NCBI GenBank assembly: GCA_964413275.1 | Contig: CAYPSO010000070.1 | Span: 1-25,697 of the forward strand | Length of the DNA: 25,697 nucleotides | Direction: 5' to 3' | Source of the DNA: JAABRE01 sp964413275 | Lineage (GTDB): Bacteria > Cyanobacteriota > Cyanobacteriia > Cyanobacteriales > JAABRE01 | Part shown: piece by piece, positions 15,701 to 21,868 of the stretch | Position numbering within the stretch: position 1 is the first letter of the stretch | Layout of the letters: each line of letters opens with the position of its first letter | Notes under the pieces: generated by a model | What the model was told of the DNA's origin: nothing | Database searches by the model: none | The model's input: only the letters and a program-made list of their open reading frames with translations | Translations under genes and position numbers: made by a program

Positions 15701-15949
15701 TTCAAGGGGTTTAGTAACTTCCTCTATGGCTACCTCTGGGGAAACACCGGGGGCATCAACACGCACACCAATGCGAGGATATGTAATAGAAGGCAATAAA
15801 TCTATCTGAAGTTGAAATAGAAAAAATACCCCAATTACCATAACGGCTAGGGTAAGCATCAAAGTTCCAATATAACGCCGAATAGCAACTGTACTAATAG
15901 ATATGGGTTGAGATGACTTCTGTGTTGTGGGAGAAAGCAATTTAACCAT
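12794..15949 (-). CDS. RND-family efflux permease (HAE1/AcrB type)
   Basis: A 1051-residue inner-membrane proton-driven exporter. The duplicated RND architecture is clear. The first transmembrane helix near residue 30 is followed by LPSITYPRIGVRVDAPGVSPE and a large periplasmic loop. TM helices around 345-505 include GVGIVVDNSIVMLENI (near 403-418, the proton-relay Asp region of TM4). A second periplasmic loop follows, then TM helices from about 880 with VGIVVNNAIVMVEFANQL (near 940). No membrane-fusion or outer-membrane partner is adjacent, so those genes must lie elsewhere. Two HIP1 sites are inside. The substrate is unknown. The gene diverges from rpaA. Confidence 0.94.
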   Translation of the reverse strand: MVKLLSPTTQKSSQPISISTVAIRRYIGTLMLTLAVMVIGVFFLFQLQIDLLPSITYPRIGVRVDAPGVSPEVAIEEVTKPLEEALRATEGVTLIYSQTREGRISVNLYFEPAGNIDQALNDATATLNRARNTLPDIIEEPRLFKFDPSQLPVYEFAIKSDSLSNFQLKILAEEELNRELSVVNGVASVNISGGAGEEIQINLDPRRLEVLGLSLNDILETLQKRNQDVATGRLRQENGEPLTRIIGRFNNVEEIINLPIRDNLYLRDIAQIIDGQEEQRVFVNLNGQPAIKISIQKQPDANTILVVNGLKNRLEQLREIGIIPEDLVIVETLDESKFINNSLTNVIISGLTGTILAAIAVFVFLGSLRQTFIIVIAIPLATFAAIILMQIFGLSINVFSLGGLALGVGIVVDNSIVMLENIASGVNKSDRDLTPEELAAKSSQEVESALIASTSTNLVAVLPFLFLGGLISLLFNELILTISFAVGASLIVALTIVPALASRLLGVKFSSGVSNWWIMRKFNQNFQGLTFSYSRLLTNIIRYRVLTIILAFIILGGNSWQMLSQLPQEIVPEINTGQAVVSVQFPPGTNLETNLKVMEAIDQVITQQPETEYIFSTSGGRLFASTVSENILRGSSDITLKPGTDVQAFITKVTQELDQLNLVNIRLRLSPGRVRGIILSNSPIFGADLDLALEGKNSEQLEKAGQDLLTVLDEKTTLANFRPDADPSQTEIQIQPDWERIGELGLNLEDIGDAIQTAILGNVATELERDDRLIDIRVQLAQNYRENIEQLKQIPLVIQDNITVRLGDIARLNQGKAPGEIQRINQRNVFLIAGNLNEGASLSQAIAEVEKVLAEIQLPEGVFILPSSTSQANQELQKSLQIIGALATFLVFVVMAVQYNSLIDPLVIILTVPLALAGGIFGLYITQTAVGAMVLIGAVLLVGIVVNNAIVMVEFANQLRAEYKLSRSLAIVKAASQRLRPILMTTITTVLGLFPLALGIGEGSEFLQPLGVVVFSGLSVATLLTLFIIPCFYVLLHGLFSVNNEQLKVNS

Positions 15950-15975
15950 AGAGGTCGATCCTGCAAGGTTTATTC

Positions 15976-15987
15976 ATAAACGTTAAC
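15976..15987. promoter_or_regulatory. ATAAACGTTAAC motif near the RND gene start
   Basis: A near-palindromic TAAACGTTAAC lies 27 bp upstream of the RND start codon. It shares the TAAACGTT core with the perfect palindrome near rpaA. It is a possible shared regulator site in the divergent promoter region, by inference only. Confidence 0.35.
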
Positions 15988-16043
15988 ATAAAGTAAAAAA
16001 ACTTTGCATTTTATCGATCGTAAAGCCAAAAATTTATGCTCCA

Positions 16044-16061
16044 ATAAGCGTTAATGCTTAT
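16044..16061. promoter_or_regulatory. Inverted repeat in the rpaA/RND promoter region
   Basis: ATAAGC and GCTTAT flank GTTAAT. The right arm runs into a CTTATAA direct repeat (16057-16063 and 16068-16074, 11 bp apart, about one helical turn). This arrangement fits a protein-binding site. No consensus can be named with confidence. Confidence 0.4.
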
Positions 16062-16111
16062 AAAATACTTATAATCTGTAAAGATGTCTTTATGTTTCTC
16101 TAAATTTGTTA

Positions 16112-16123
16112 GTAAACGTTTAC
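16112..16123. promoter_or_regulatory. Perfect 12-bp palindrome upstream of rpaA
   Basis: GTAAACGTTTAC is self-complementary and ends 24 bp before the rpaA start codon. It is a candidate operator or start-site element. The TTTACAAA on its right edge resembles a half-site of the HLR1 element bound by RpaB-type regulators; this is a weak inference. Confidence 0.45.
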
Positions 16124-16147
16124 AAACCTCTATAATCATTAATATTT

Positions 16148-16879
16148 ATGCCCAGAATACTTGTAATTGATGACGATCCTACTATCGCAGAAATAGTATC
16201 TATTAATTTAGAAATGGCTGGTTATGATGTTGAGATTGCTGAAGACGGAATTAAAGGACAAGCTTTAGCTATGCAAATACAACCAGATTTAATCATGCTA
16301 GACCTTATGTTACCAAGGGTTGATGGTTTTACTATTTGTCAAAGGTTGCGTCGAGATGAGCGCACGGCAGATATTCCTGTTTTAATGTTAACCGCACTAG
16401 GTCAAACTCAAGATAAAGTGGATGGTTTTAATGCCGGAGCAGATGATTATATAACCAAGCCATTTGAAATTGAAGAAATGTTAGCAAGGGTAAGAGCCTT
16501 ACTCAGACGTACAGATCGAATCCCCCAGACAGCTAAACATTCAGAAATACTTAATTATGGACCATTAACCTTAATTCCAGAACGTTTTGAGTGTATTTGG
16601 TTTAAAAAAACCATTAAACTTACCCATTTAGAATTTGAGTTAATTCACTGTTTGCTACAACGTCATGGTCAAACCGTTGCTCCTAGTGATATTCTTAAGG
16701 AAGTATGGGGTTACGATCCTGATGATGACATAGAAACAATTAGGGTACATATTCGTCACCTAAGAACCAAGTTAGAACCCGATCCTCGTCATCCTCGTTA
16801 TATTAAAACAGTCTATGGTGCAGGTTATTGTTTGGAGTTGCCTAATGAAGAAGTACAAGTCTCTTCTGAACAAAAATAA
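16148..16879 (+). CDS. rpaA: Response regulator RpaA (OmpR/PhoB family)
   Basis: The DNA-binding response regulator that receives circadian timing from the SasA/CikA pathway and drives clock-controlled transcription in cyanobacteria. The receiver domain (1-120) has the acidic pocket D8-D9-D10, phosphoacceptor Asp52 in LIMLDLMLPRVDG, and LMLTALGQ and ITKPF switch residues. The C-terminal winged helix (about 135-235) has LTHLEFELIHCLLQRHGQTV and DDDIETIRVHIRHLRTKLEP. The run NLEMAGYDV...EDGIKGQALA together with LRRTDRIPQTAKHSEILNYG matches RpaA, not RpaB, as I remember them. The 243-residue length fits. It sits alone, divergent from the RND gene, with palindromes upstream. Confidence 0.92.
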   Translation: MPRILVIDDDPTIAEIVSINLEMAGYDVEIAEDGIKGQALAMQIQPDLIMLDLMLPRVDGFTICQRLRRDERTADIPVLMLTALGQTQDKVDGFNAGADDYITKPFEIEEMLARVRALLRRTDRIPQTAKHSEILNYGPLTLIPERFECIWFKKTIKLTHLEFELIHCLLQRHGQTVAPSDILKEVWGYDPDDDIETIRVHIRHLRTKLEPDPRHPRYIKTVYGAGYCLELPNEEVQVSSEQK

Positions 16880-16883
16880 TTGA

Positions 16884-16899
16884 GCTAATAGCTATTAGC
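16884..16899. terminator. Perfect 16-bp palindrome after rpaA
   Basis: GCTAATAGCTATTAGC is a perfect palindrome beginning 4 bp after the rpaA stop, directly before the heptamer array. It could form a stem in transcripts from either side of this convergent pair. It is AT-rich, so a weak terminator at best; equally it may just be part of the repeat family. Confidence 0.4.
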
Positions 16900-16929
16900 A
16901 GTTAGCTTTTAGCTTTTAGCTTTTAGCAA
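16895..16929. repeat. Heptamer array, five units of TTAGCTT type
   Basis: The units are TTAGCAG, three TTAGCTT and TTAGCAA, in exact 7-bp register between the convergent rpaA and the 432-residue protein gene. Confidence 0.85.
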
Positions 16930-16946
16930 AGGAATAATCACTATTA

Positions 16947-18245
16947 CTAATTAGATTCTAAACGTTTACGCCATTCTTCATCTATTTTTGCTGAATTATT
17001 TAATTCTTGCTCTAATAAATTGGTTTCTGTCGTATAACTAAGGTCTTTGTTCGTAACTATTTTCTCTAGGGCAAACTTGCGAGCATAATTAAGTTTATGG
17101 TTTAATTTTTCGGTTAATTGTTTTAGTTGTAAGGCTCTTTCTTCTCTTTTAATATTTCTTGCTTCGATTTTTTTGTTTTTAGCTTGAATCCAAAAATAAC
17201 GAATTAAAGGAATAGTAAGAAAAGCTGTACCATAACTCAATAATAACCAATAAATCGAGTCAGCAAAAGCTACTAAACCCCCAATTTGTGTGGCTATATC
17301 TCCTTTTAACAAAGCACCTAAAACCAAGGCTAAAATTAAATTAGCTGCACCTAAACCAACAGCTAACATAATTTGTCCGCTATCCGCTTGACTAAAACGC
17401 CATAAATGCTCTTTTAAGTAAGATGAAATACTACGATTTTCTCTTTGATTAGCTGTTACTTGTAAATCAGGAAAATAATAGATAATTTCACCTTTTGGAG
17501 AAACTTCAGGAAAACCATTAAATTTAGTTAGCACTGGTAACATATAGTCTTCATTATTATCAGCTTCAATTGCATCTAAATAAGGAGCAATTTGTTCAGC
17601 GATTACTGCACCACGATAACTCGTAATAATATTACCTATATTAGTCCAACGTCTTTCTTCTAAGTTATAATTAGGATTACCATCACCAAAAATAAAAGAG
17701 AAAATTGCCTCAAGAAAGTTCATATTTTCCTCTTTATTTTGCTTAATCTTCCTTTGGGGAGAATAGTTAAAATCAAATAACCAAAACATATCAGGAAAAT
17801 AAAAGAAGCGAGGGAAAAATAGGAAACCACCGCCAGAGCTTCTGCGGCTTCCACCTCCACCAGAATCATTATCACCATCACCTTTACTAATAGTAATAAT
17901 AATTATTGCGATCGCAATCATCATAAGAATAATAGACGCAATCAAGAGAATACCAAAAGAAATACGAATCAAATAAAATAATATTTTCCACGTCTTTTGC
18001 CACCACTCTTGTAGTCGCAATTTTAAAAATTTATTCTGTAAAATACTGCGAAAATTTTTAGGAAAAAGAAATACAATTTCACCCGTATCAGATACTTGTA
18101 AATGTCCGTTGGCATTAGATGCTAATTCCAATAATCCCTGTTGTGCAAGATTAATTTCTAAACCGGCTTGTGCAGCCACGTCACCAACGGTTACTCGGTA
18201 ATCAAGCTGTTCAACAGATTTGAGTATTAGGGGATTAGGATTCAT
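16947..18245 (-). CDS. Cyanobacterial/plastid-type membrane protein with two winged-helix-like modules
   Basis: A 432-residue protein of unknown function. Module A (about 10-65: VTVGDVAAQAGLEINLAQQGLLELA...GHLQVSDTGEIVFLFP) and module B (about 210-262: GAVIAEQIAPYLD...FPEVSPKGEIIYYFPDLQV) look like duplicated small domains; each ends in 'x-V-S-x-x-G-E-I-x-x-x-F-P'. Between them are a strong membrane span (88-120), a Gly/Ser-rich linker (122-140) and an aromatic stretch, FLFFPRFFYFPDMFWLFDF. Two more spans (292-313, 322-352) precede a basic coiled coil (353-410). From memory this resembles plant chloroplast At5g03900-type proteins, annotated as iron-sulfur biosynthesis related. It contains a HIP1 site (17908-17915). 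The function remains open. Confidence 0.75.
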   Translation of the reverse strand: MNPNPLILKSVEQLDYRVTVGDVAAQAGLEINLAQQGLLELASNANGHLQVSDTGEIVFLFPKNFRSILQNKFLKLRLQEWWQKTWKILFYLIRISFGILLIASIILMMIAIAIIIITISKGDGDNDSGGGGSRRSSGGGFLFFPRFFYFPDMFWLFDFNYSPQRKIKQNKEENMNFLEAIFSFIFGDGNPNYNLEERRWTNIGNIITSYRGAVIAEQIAPYLDAIEADNNEDYMLPVLTKFNGFPEVSPKGEIIYYFPDLQVTANQRENRSISSYLKEHLWRFSQADSGQIMLAVGLGAANLILALVLGALLKGDIATQIGGLVAFADSIYWLLLSYGTAFLTIPLIRYFWIQAKNKKIEARNIKREERALQLKQLTEKLNHKLNYARKFALEKIVTNKDLSYTTETNLLEQELNNSAKIDEEWRKRLESN

Positions 18246-18428
18246 TATTGTCTCTCCCTATAATTTCTTCTTATATATAATTATATATGCTTTACCTTAG
18301 AGATGTGAACTAGACTGGATGTATATGATATAGGTAAAATGCTTATAAATTATGTTGATTCAGATAGTAAAAATAGCAAAAATCTATTTTAAATCTAGTT
18401 AAAATAATTTTAACTTAATTCTTAATTC

Positions 18429-18905
18429 TTATTTTAAATCATGAGATGCAACCATGCGATCGCCCAGCGCACCTTTAGTATCGCCAATTTCTGTTAATTC
18501 TCTACCACCAAAAATAGCTTCATAATGACGATAAAATTTAAATTCTAAAAGATTATAAAAAGGATCTTCTAAAAAGAAAGTACGATGTTCTGTTAATTGT
18601 TCCCAAAACCGTAATTTAGGTTCTTGATAAAATTGTAATTGTTTGTCTTGACAGCGATTCAAAAGAGTTTCCCAATCACTTTCTTCGGTAAAAATTAAAC
18701 CAAAATGTCGAGGATAAATACCTTTTTGCTTAACTAATGGCTCTCTAGTAAAATGACACACTACTTGATGTCCATAAAAATTCAAAATTATAGCTTGAGA
18801 ATTTTCTCGACCAACTTCACAACCTAAACCATCACAATAGAAAATTTTAGCCTGTTCAATATCATTAATAGGAATTGCCAGATGAAATATTACTGATTTA
18901 CTCAT
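18429..18905 (-). CDS. VOC (glyoxalase/dioxygenase-fold) protein
   Basis: A 158-residue vicinal-oxygen-chelate fold protein. It starts FHLAIPINDIEQAKIFYCDGLGCEVG, the usual first beta-alpha-beta-beta-beta module with a metal-ligand His. The second module has HFGLIFTEE and HRTFFLEDPFYNLLEFKFY, where D-P-x-x-N-x-L-E supplies the terminal metal-binding Glu. Such proteins include glyoxalase I and extradiol dioxygenases; single-copy forms dimerise. The substrate is unknown. It stands alone on the minus strand, next to the restriction-modification cassette. A HIP1 site (18456-18463) lies near the 3' end. Confidence 0.85.
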   Translation of the reverse strand: MSKSVIFHLAIPINDIEQAKIFYCDGLGCEVGRENSQAIILNFYGHQVVCHFTREPLVKQKGIYPRHFGLIFTEESDWETLLNRCQDKQLQFYQEPKLRFWEQLTEHRTFFLEDPFYNLLEFKFYRHYEAIFGGRELTEIGDTKGALGDRMVASHDLK

Positions 18906-19047
18906 AATGTTAATCGAATTAATTATTGTTTATATTTTATCAGTATTTTTGTTTTCAGTAGCTAGAGATAACAAAATGCCAAGATATTTCGCCTTGTAGA
19001 ATGATTTTTGATATAATTATCAAGCAATTTTTATGAATTGTTAAAAT

Positions 19048-20112
19048 ATGACTTATAGTTTTATTGATTTATTTGCGGGTATAGGTGGTTTTAGATTAGC
19101 ATTTGATCGTGCAGAATATAAATGTGTTTATTCTTCAGAAATAAACGCTAATTGTCAAGAAGTTTATTATCATAATTTTGGCGATATTCCTGAAGGTGAT
19201 ATTAATGAAATTGAGATTAATACTATTCCTGATTTTCAAGTTTTGACTGCCGGTTTTCCTTGTCAACCTTTTAGTATTTGTGGCAAAAGAAAAGGTTTTG
19301 AAGATACCAGAGGTACTTTATTTTTTAGGATATGTGAAATTATTGCCACTAAAAAACCTCTTGTAATTGTTTTAGAAAATGTTAAATATTTACTTTATCA
19401 CGAGAGAGGAAAAACTTTAGAAACTATTTTATATTCTTTAGAAGATTTAGGATATATTTGTAATTATGCCCTCTTAAATGCTAAAGATTTTGGTTTACCA
19501 CAAAATCGAGAAAGAATAGTTATTATTGCTTCGTTACATAAACAATTTAATTTTAAGTTGTTAAAGAAACAATCGTCTATTCCTCAATTGAAATATTTTT
19601 TATCTAGAGATGATAATTTTGAATATTTAGCTAAAAATGAATATACTTTAATCGAAAATCCTAGACAACAACAATCTGGTTTAATATTTGTTGGCTATCG
19701 AACTAATAAAAGTATTTGGAAAAAAGGAATTAGACCAAATACCGAACATCTCTCTAGAGTTCATCGTCAACCCAATCGAATTTACTCGGTTTTAGGTGTT
19801 CATCCTACTTTACCTTCTCAAGAAACATCGGGTAGATTTTTTATCTATTTACCAGATGAAAATGTTGTAAGAAAACTTACTATTAAAGAATGTTATCGAA
19901 TTATGGGTTTTCCCGATGATTTTAAATTGCATAATAATATAGGAGAATGTTATAAGCAAATTGGTAATTCAGTTTGTATTCCCATTATTTATGAGTTGGC
20001 AATTCAAATTAAGCAACAACTTTTAAATACTCATATTTTAAGCTTGAACACAAATATAACTAAACATAAAATAACCAAACCTAAACAACTAGAAATACCA
20101 GGAATATTATGA
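19048..20112 (+). CDS. C5 DNA-cytosine methyltransferase of a type II R-M system
   Basis: It methylates C5 of cytosine in a specific DNA site. All key motifs are visible: motif I FIDLFAGIGGF (5-15, SAM binding), motif IV TAGFPCQPFS with catalytic Cys72, motif VI VIVLENVKYL, motif VIII LPQNRERIVIIA and motif X QIGNSVCIPIIYELA. The 354-residue length is typical. The target-recognition region is about 180-270 (WKKGIRPNTEHLSRVHRQPN...), and the site cannot be read from sequence. The stop codon overlaps the next start as ATGA (20109-20112), so it is co-translated with the presumed endonuclease. The cassette is unusually AT-rich and lacks HIP1, suggesting acquisition. Confidence 0.93.
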   Translation: MTYSFIDLFAGIGGFRLAFDRAEYKCVYSSEINANCQEVYYHNFGDIPEGDINEIEINTIPDFQVLTAGFPCQPFSICGKRKGFEDTRGTLFFRICEIIATKKPLVIVLENVKYLLYHERGKTLETILYSLEDLGYICNYALLNAKDFGLPQNRERIVIIASLHKQFNFKLLKKQSSIPQLKYFLSRDDNFEYLAKNEYTLIENPRQQQSGLIFVGYRTNKSIWKKGIRPNTEHLSRVHRQPNRIYSVLGVHPTLPSQETSGRFFIYLPDENVVRKLTIKECYRIMGFPDDFKLHNNIGECYKQIGNSVCIPIIYELAIQIKQQLLNTHILSLNTNITKHKITKPKQLEIPGIL

Positions 20113-20862
20113 ATCATAAAGAAAAATTATTAGAAATTTATAAAAAATCAAAGAATATAAACAATATCAATATTGATGTTACCTTGAGAGAAAAATTAGA
20201 TGTTATTGCTAATAATTGTTATAACCAAAAAGGAGTATATACTGTTTTAGTTACATTAATAGTGCATAAAATAATTAATCCAAAACAAGATATTAGATAC
20301 CATCAAGCAAAAATGAAAGGAGGATTTTCTGGAAGAACTATAGATACAGAATATATAACACCTACTTTAAAAGAATTAGGATTACCATCAATGGCTGAAA
20401 GTGGCTGGTTAACTAGGTCTTTAGAACAACCATATCCTTATACTCTATCTTATGAAGGAAAAATAAGTAAGCAAAAAGTTAAACAAGCTTTTCTTGAAAT
20501 TATTGACTTTATTCAGCATAATCATCAACAATCAGAAGTCATTTTACAAATACTTTTGAATAGTATAAGTAAAAAAACAAAAACTAATAACATCCAAATT
20601 ATTAAACCATATAATAGTGAAAAAATTGATATAAAAACAATAATTACTTGTTTAAATCAGCACTTTGATTATAAGTATAAAACTCGTATTGTATGGTTGT
20701 CAAATTATCATTAATGGCATAATTCCCACTTTAAAATACTATTTAAGATTGATTCAATCTCCTAACACATTTCTAGAAAAATATTCAAGCTTGATTGAAA
20801 TTGATTCAGAAATTAAAATTATTCATAAACAAAAGTGGAATCAAATATTATCTGAAATATAA
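20109..20862 (+). pseudogene. Frameshifted presumed type II restriction endonuclease
   Basis: The first frame (20109-20714) encodes 201 residues, and its last few residues (TRIVWLSNYH) look non-native. A second frame (from about 20680 to 20862) continues smoothly with LVLYGCQIIINGIIPTLKYY and ends EIDSEI...WNQILSEI. Skipping one A in the AAAA run at 20679-20682 fuses them into about 250 residues. The position, overlapping a C5 methyltransferase, and the conserved-looking block GGFSGRTIDTEYITPTLKEL...AESGWLTRSLEQPYPY suggest the cognate endonuclease. I cannot name its family or active site. Either the gene is inactivated, leaving an orphan methylase, or the base call in the homopolymer is wrong. 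Confidence 0.65.
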
Positions 20863-20933
20863 AAAAATAGATAATGTATTTTAAAGTTATTTAAGGTTAA
20901 TTTTTATTATCTATCGATCAAATTACAACAAAT

Positions 20934-20963
20934 TTGGACAAAAGATGTAAAGTATTGTAAACT
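20934..20963 (+). promoter_or_regulatory. Candidate cysC promoter
   Basis: TTGGAC (20934-20939) and TAAACT (20958-20963) are separated by 18 bp, 33 bp before the cysC ATG. An AAAGGA Shine-Dalgarno is at 20979-20984. The pair is plausible but has not been tested. Confidence 0.4.
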
Positions 20964-20996
20964 CGTTTAAAAATAGTTAAAGGAAAAAGAATAATA

Positions 20997-21542
20997 ATGG
21001 AGCAGCGTGGAGTAACACTTTGGTTTACCGGGCTTAGTGGTGCAGGAAAAACCACTATCACTCAAGCAGTAGCTGAAAAATTACGCGCCGATGGTTGTAA
21101 ATTTGAAATTTTAGATGGTGACATTGTCAGAGAAAATCTCACCAAAGGCTTGGGTTTTAGCAAAGAAGACAGAGATACTAATATTCGTCGTATCGGTTTT
21201 GTTGCTCATCTGCTGACTCGCAATGGCGTAATTGTATTAGTTTCAGCAATTTCTCCTTATCGTGCTATTCGCGAAGAAGTTAAAGCTACTGTTGGTGATT
21301 TTCTTGAAGTATTTGTTAATGCACCTTTATCAGTTTGTGAAGGTAGAGATGTAAAAGGCCTTTACAAACGTGCTAGAGCAGGAGAAATCAAGTCTTTCAC
21401 TGGTATTGACGATCCCTATGAAGCTCCCCTCAATCCTGAATTAGAATGTCGTACAGACTTAGAAACGTTAGAAGAAAGTGTGGGCAAGGTTTTTGCCAAA
21501 TTAGAAGAATTAGGCTATCTTCCTGCCAAAGCTGCTGTATAA
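20997..21542 (+). CDS. cysC: Adenylylsulfate (APS) kinase
   Basis: It phosphorylates adenosine 5'-phosphosulfate to PAPS in sulfate assimilation. The 181-residue length is normal. The P-loop GLSGAGKTTI (13-22), the LDGDIVRENLTKGLGFSKEDR substrate-binding block, the NIRRIGFVAHLL helix and FVNAPLSVCEGRDVKGLYKRARAGEIKSFTGIDDPYEAP (lid and base-recognition region) are diagnostic. The gene is monocistronic here, with a clear terminator 27 bp downstream. Codon use and GC look like the core genome, in contrast to the R-M cassette just upstream. Confidence 0.96.
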   Translation: MEQRGVTLWFTGLSGAGKTTITQAVAEKLRADGCKFEILDGDIVRENLTKGLGFSKEDRDTNIRRIGFVAHLLTRNGVIVLVSAISPYRAIREEVKATVGDFLEVFVNAPLSVCEGRDVKGLYKRARAGEIKSFTGIDDPYEAPLNPELECRTDLETLEESVGKVFAKLEELGYLPAKAAV

Positions 21543-21568
21543 ATTATCAAAATTAAAATTAATTTCTC

Positions 21569-21600
21569 TAGGGGTAATTTGTGAGTTACCCCTATTTTAT
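21569..21600 (+). terminator. Intrinsic terminator of cysC
   Basis: TAGGGGTAA and TTACCCCTA form a perfect 9-bp stem around an 8-base loop, followed by TTTTAT. It is the clearest terminator in the window. Confidence 0.85.
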
Positions 21601-21660
21601 TTATATATAACTGATGTTACGCAAGTCAGTAGTCAGTAGTCAGTTTTTTCATTGAACATT

Positions 21661-21755
21661 GACGAGCGAACCCGGTGAGGTTGTCTTGAAGGACGTTCCC
21701 TTGCGCCTTACGGCGGCGCGGGCTTCCTTCGCTTCCTCACCTTGGGAACGCGCGA
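21661..21755. repeat. GC-rich, highly self-complementary core
   Basis: GGTGAGG (21674-21680) pairs with CCTCACC (21735-21741). CGTTCCC (21694-21700) can pair with GGGAACG (21744-21750). GCGCC (21703-21707) pairs with GGCGC (21715-21719). The GC content stands out sharply from the genome. It is probably a mobile or dispersed repeat. Confidence 0.6.
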
Positions 21756-21793
21756 GTTAAACATTGATAAATGGTAAATGCTAAAGGATGAAA

Positions 21794-21828
21794 GCTAACC
21801 GCTAACAGCTAATCGCTAATTGCTAACA
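21794..21828. repeat. Heptamer array, five units of GCTAACC type
   Basis: The units are GCTAACC, GCTAACA, GCTAATC, GCTAATT and GCTAACA, in exact 7-bp register, between the convergent cysC and MCP genes. Confidence 0.85.
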
Positions 21829-21868
21829 CCTAATACCTTTTGCGTAACGTCAATAATTAATTTAAGTT

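Larger units (their letters stand above)
21612..21852. mobile_element. MITE-like non-coding element with terminal inverted repeats
   Basis: TGATGTTACGCAA (21612-21624) and TTGCGTAACGTCA (21840-21852) are inverted repeats matching at 12 of 13 positions and enclose 241 bp with no coding capacity. Inside are an AGTCAGT tandem (21625-21644), a GC-rich foldable core (21661-21755) and a heptamer array. This layout resembles a miniature inverted-repeat element. No clear target-site duplication is visible, so it may instead be a mosaic of repeats. Confidence 0.55.

Noticed and set aside
20665..20862. Separate 65-codon gene after the presumed endonuclease
   Set aside because: It starts at TTG within the preceding gene and has no start signals; it reads best as the frameshifted C-terminus of that gene.
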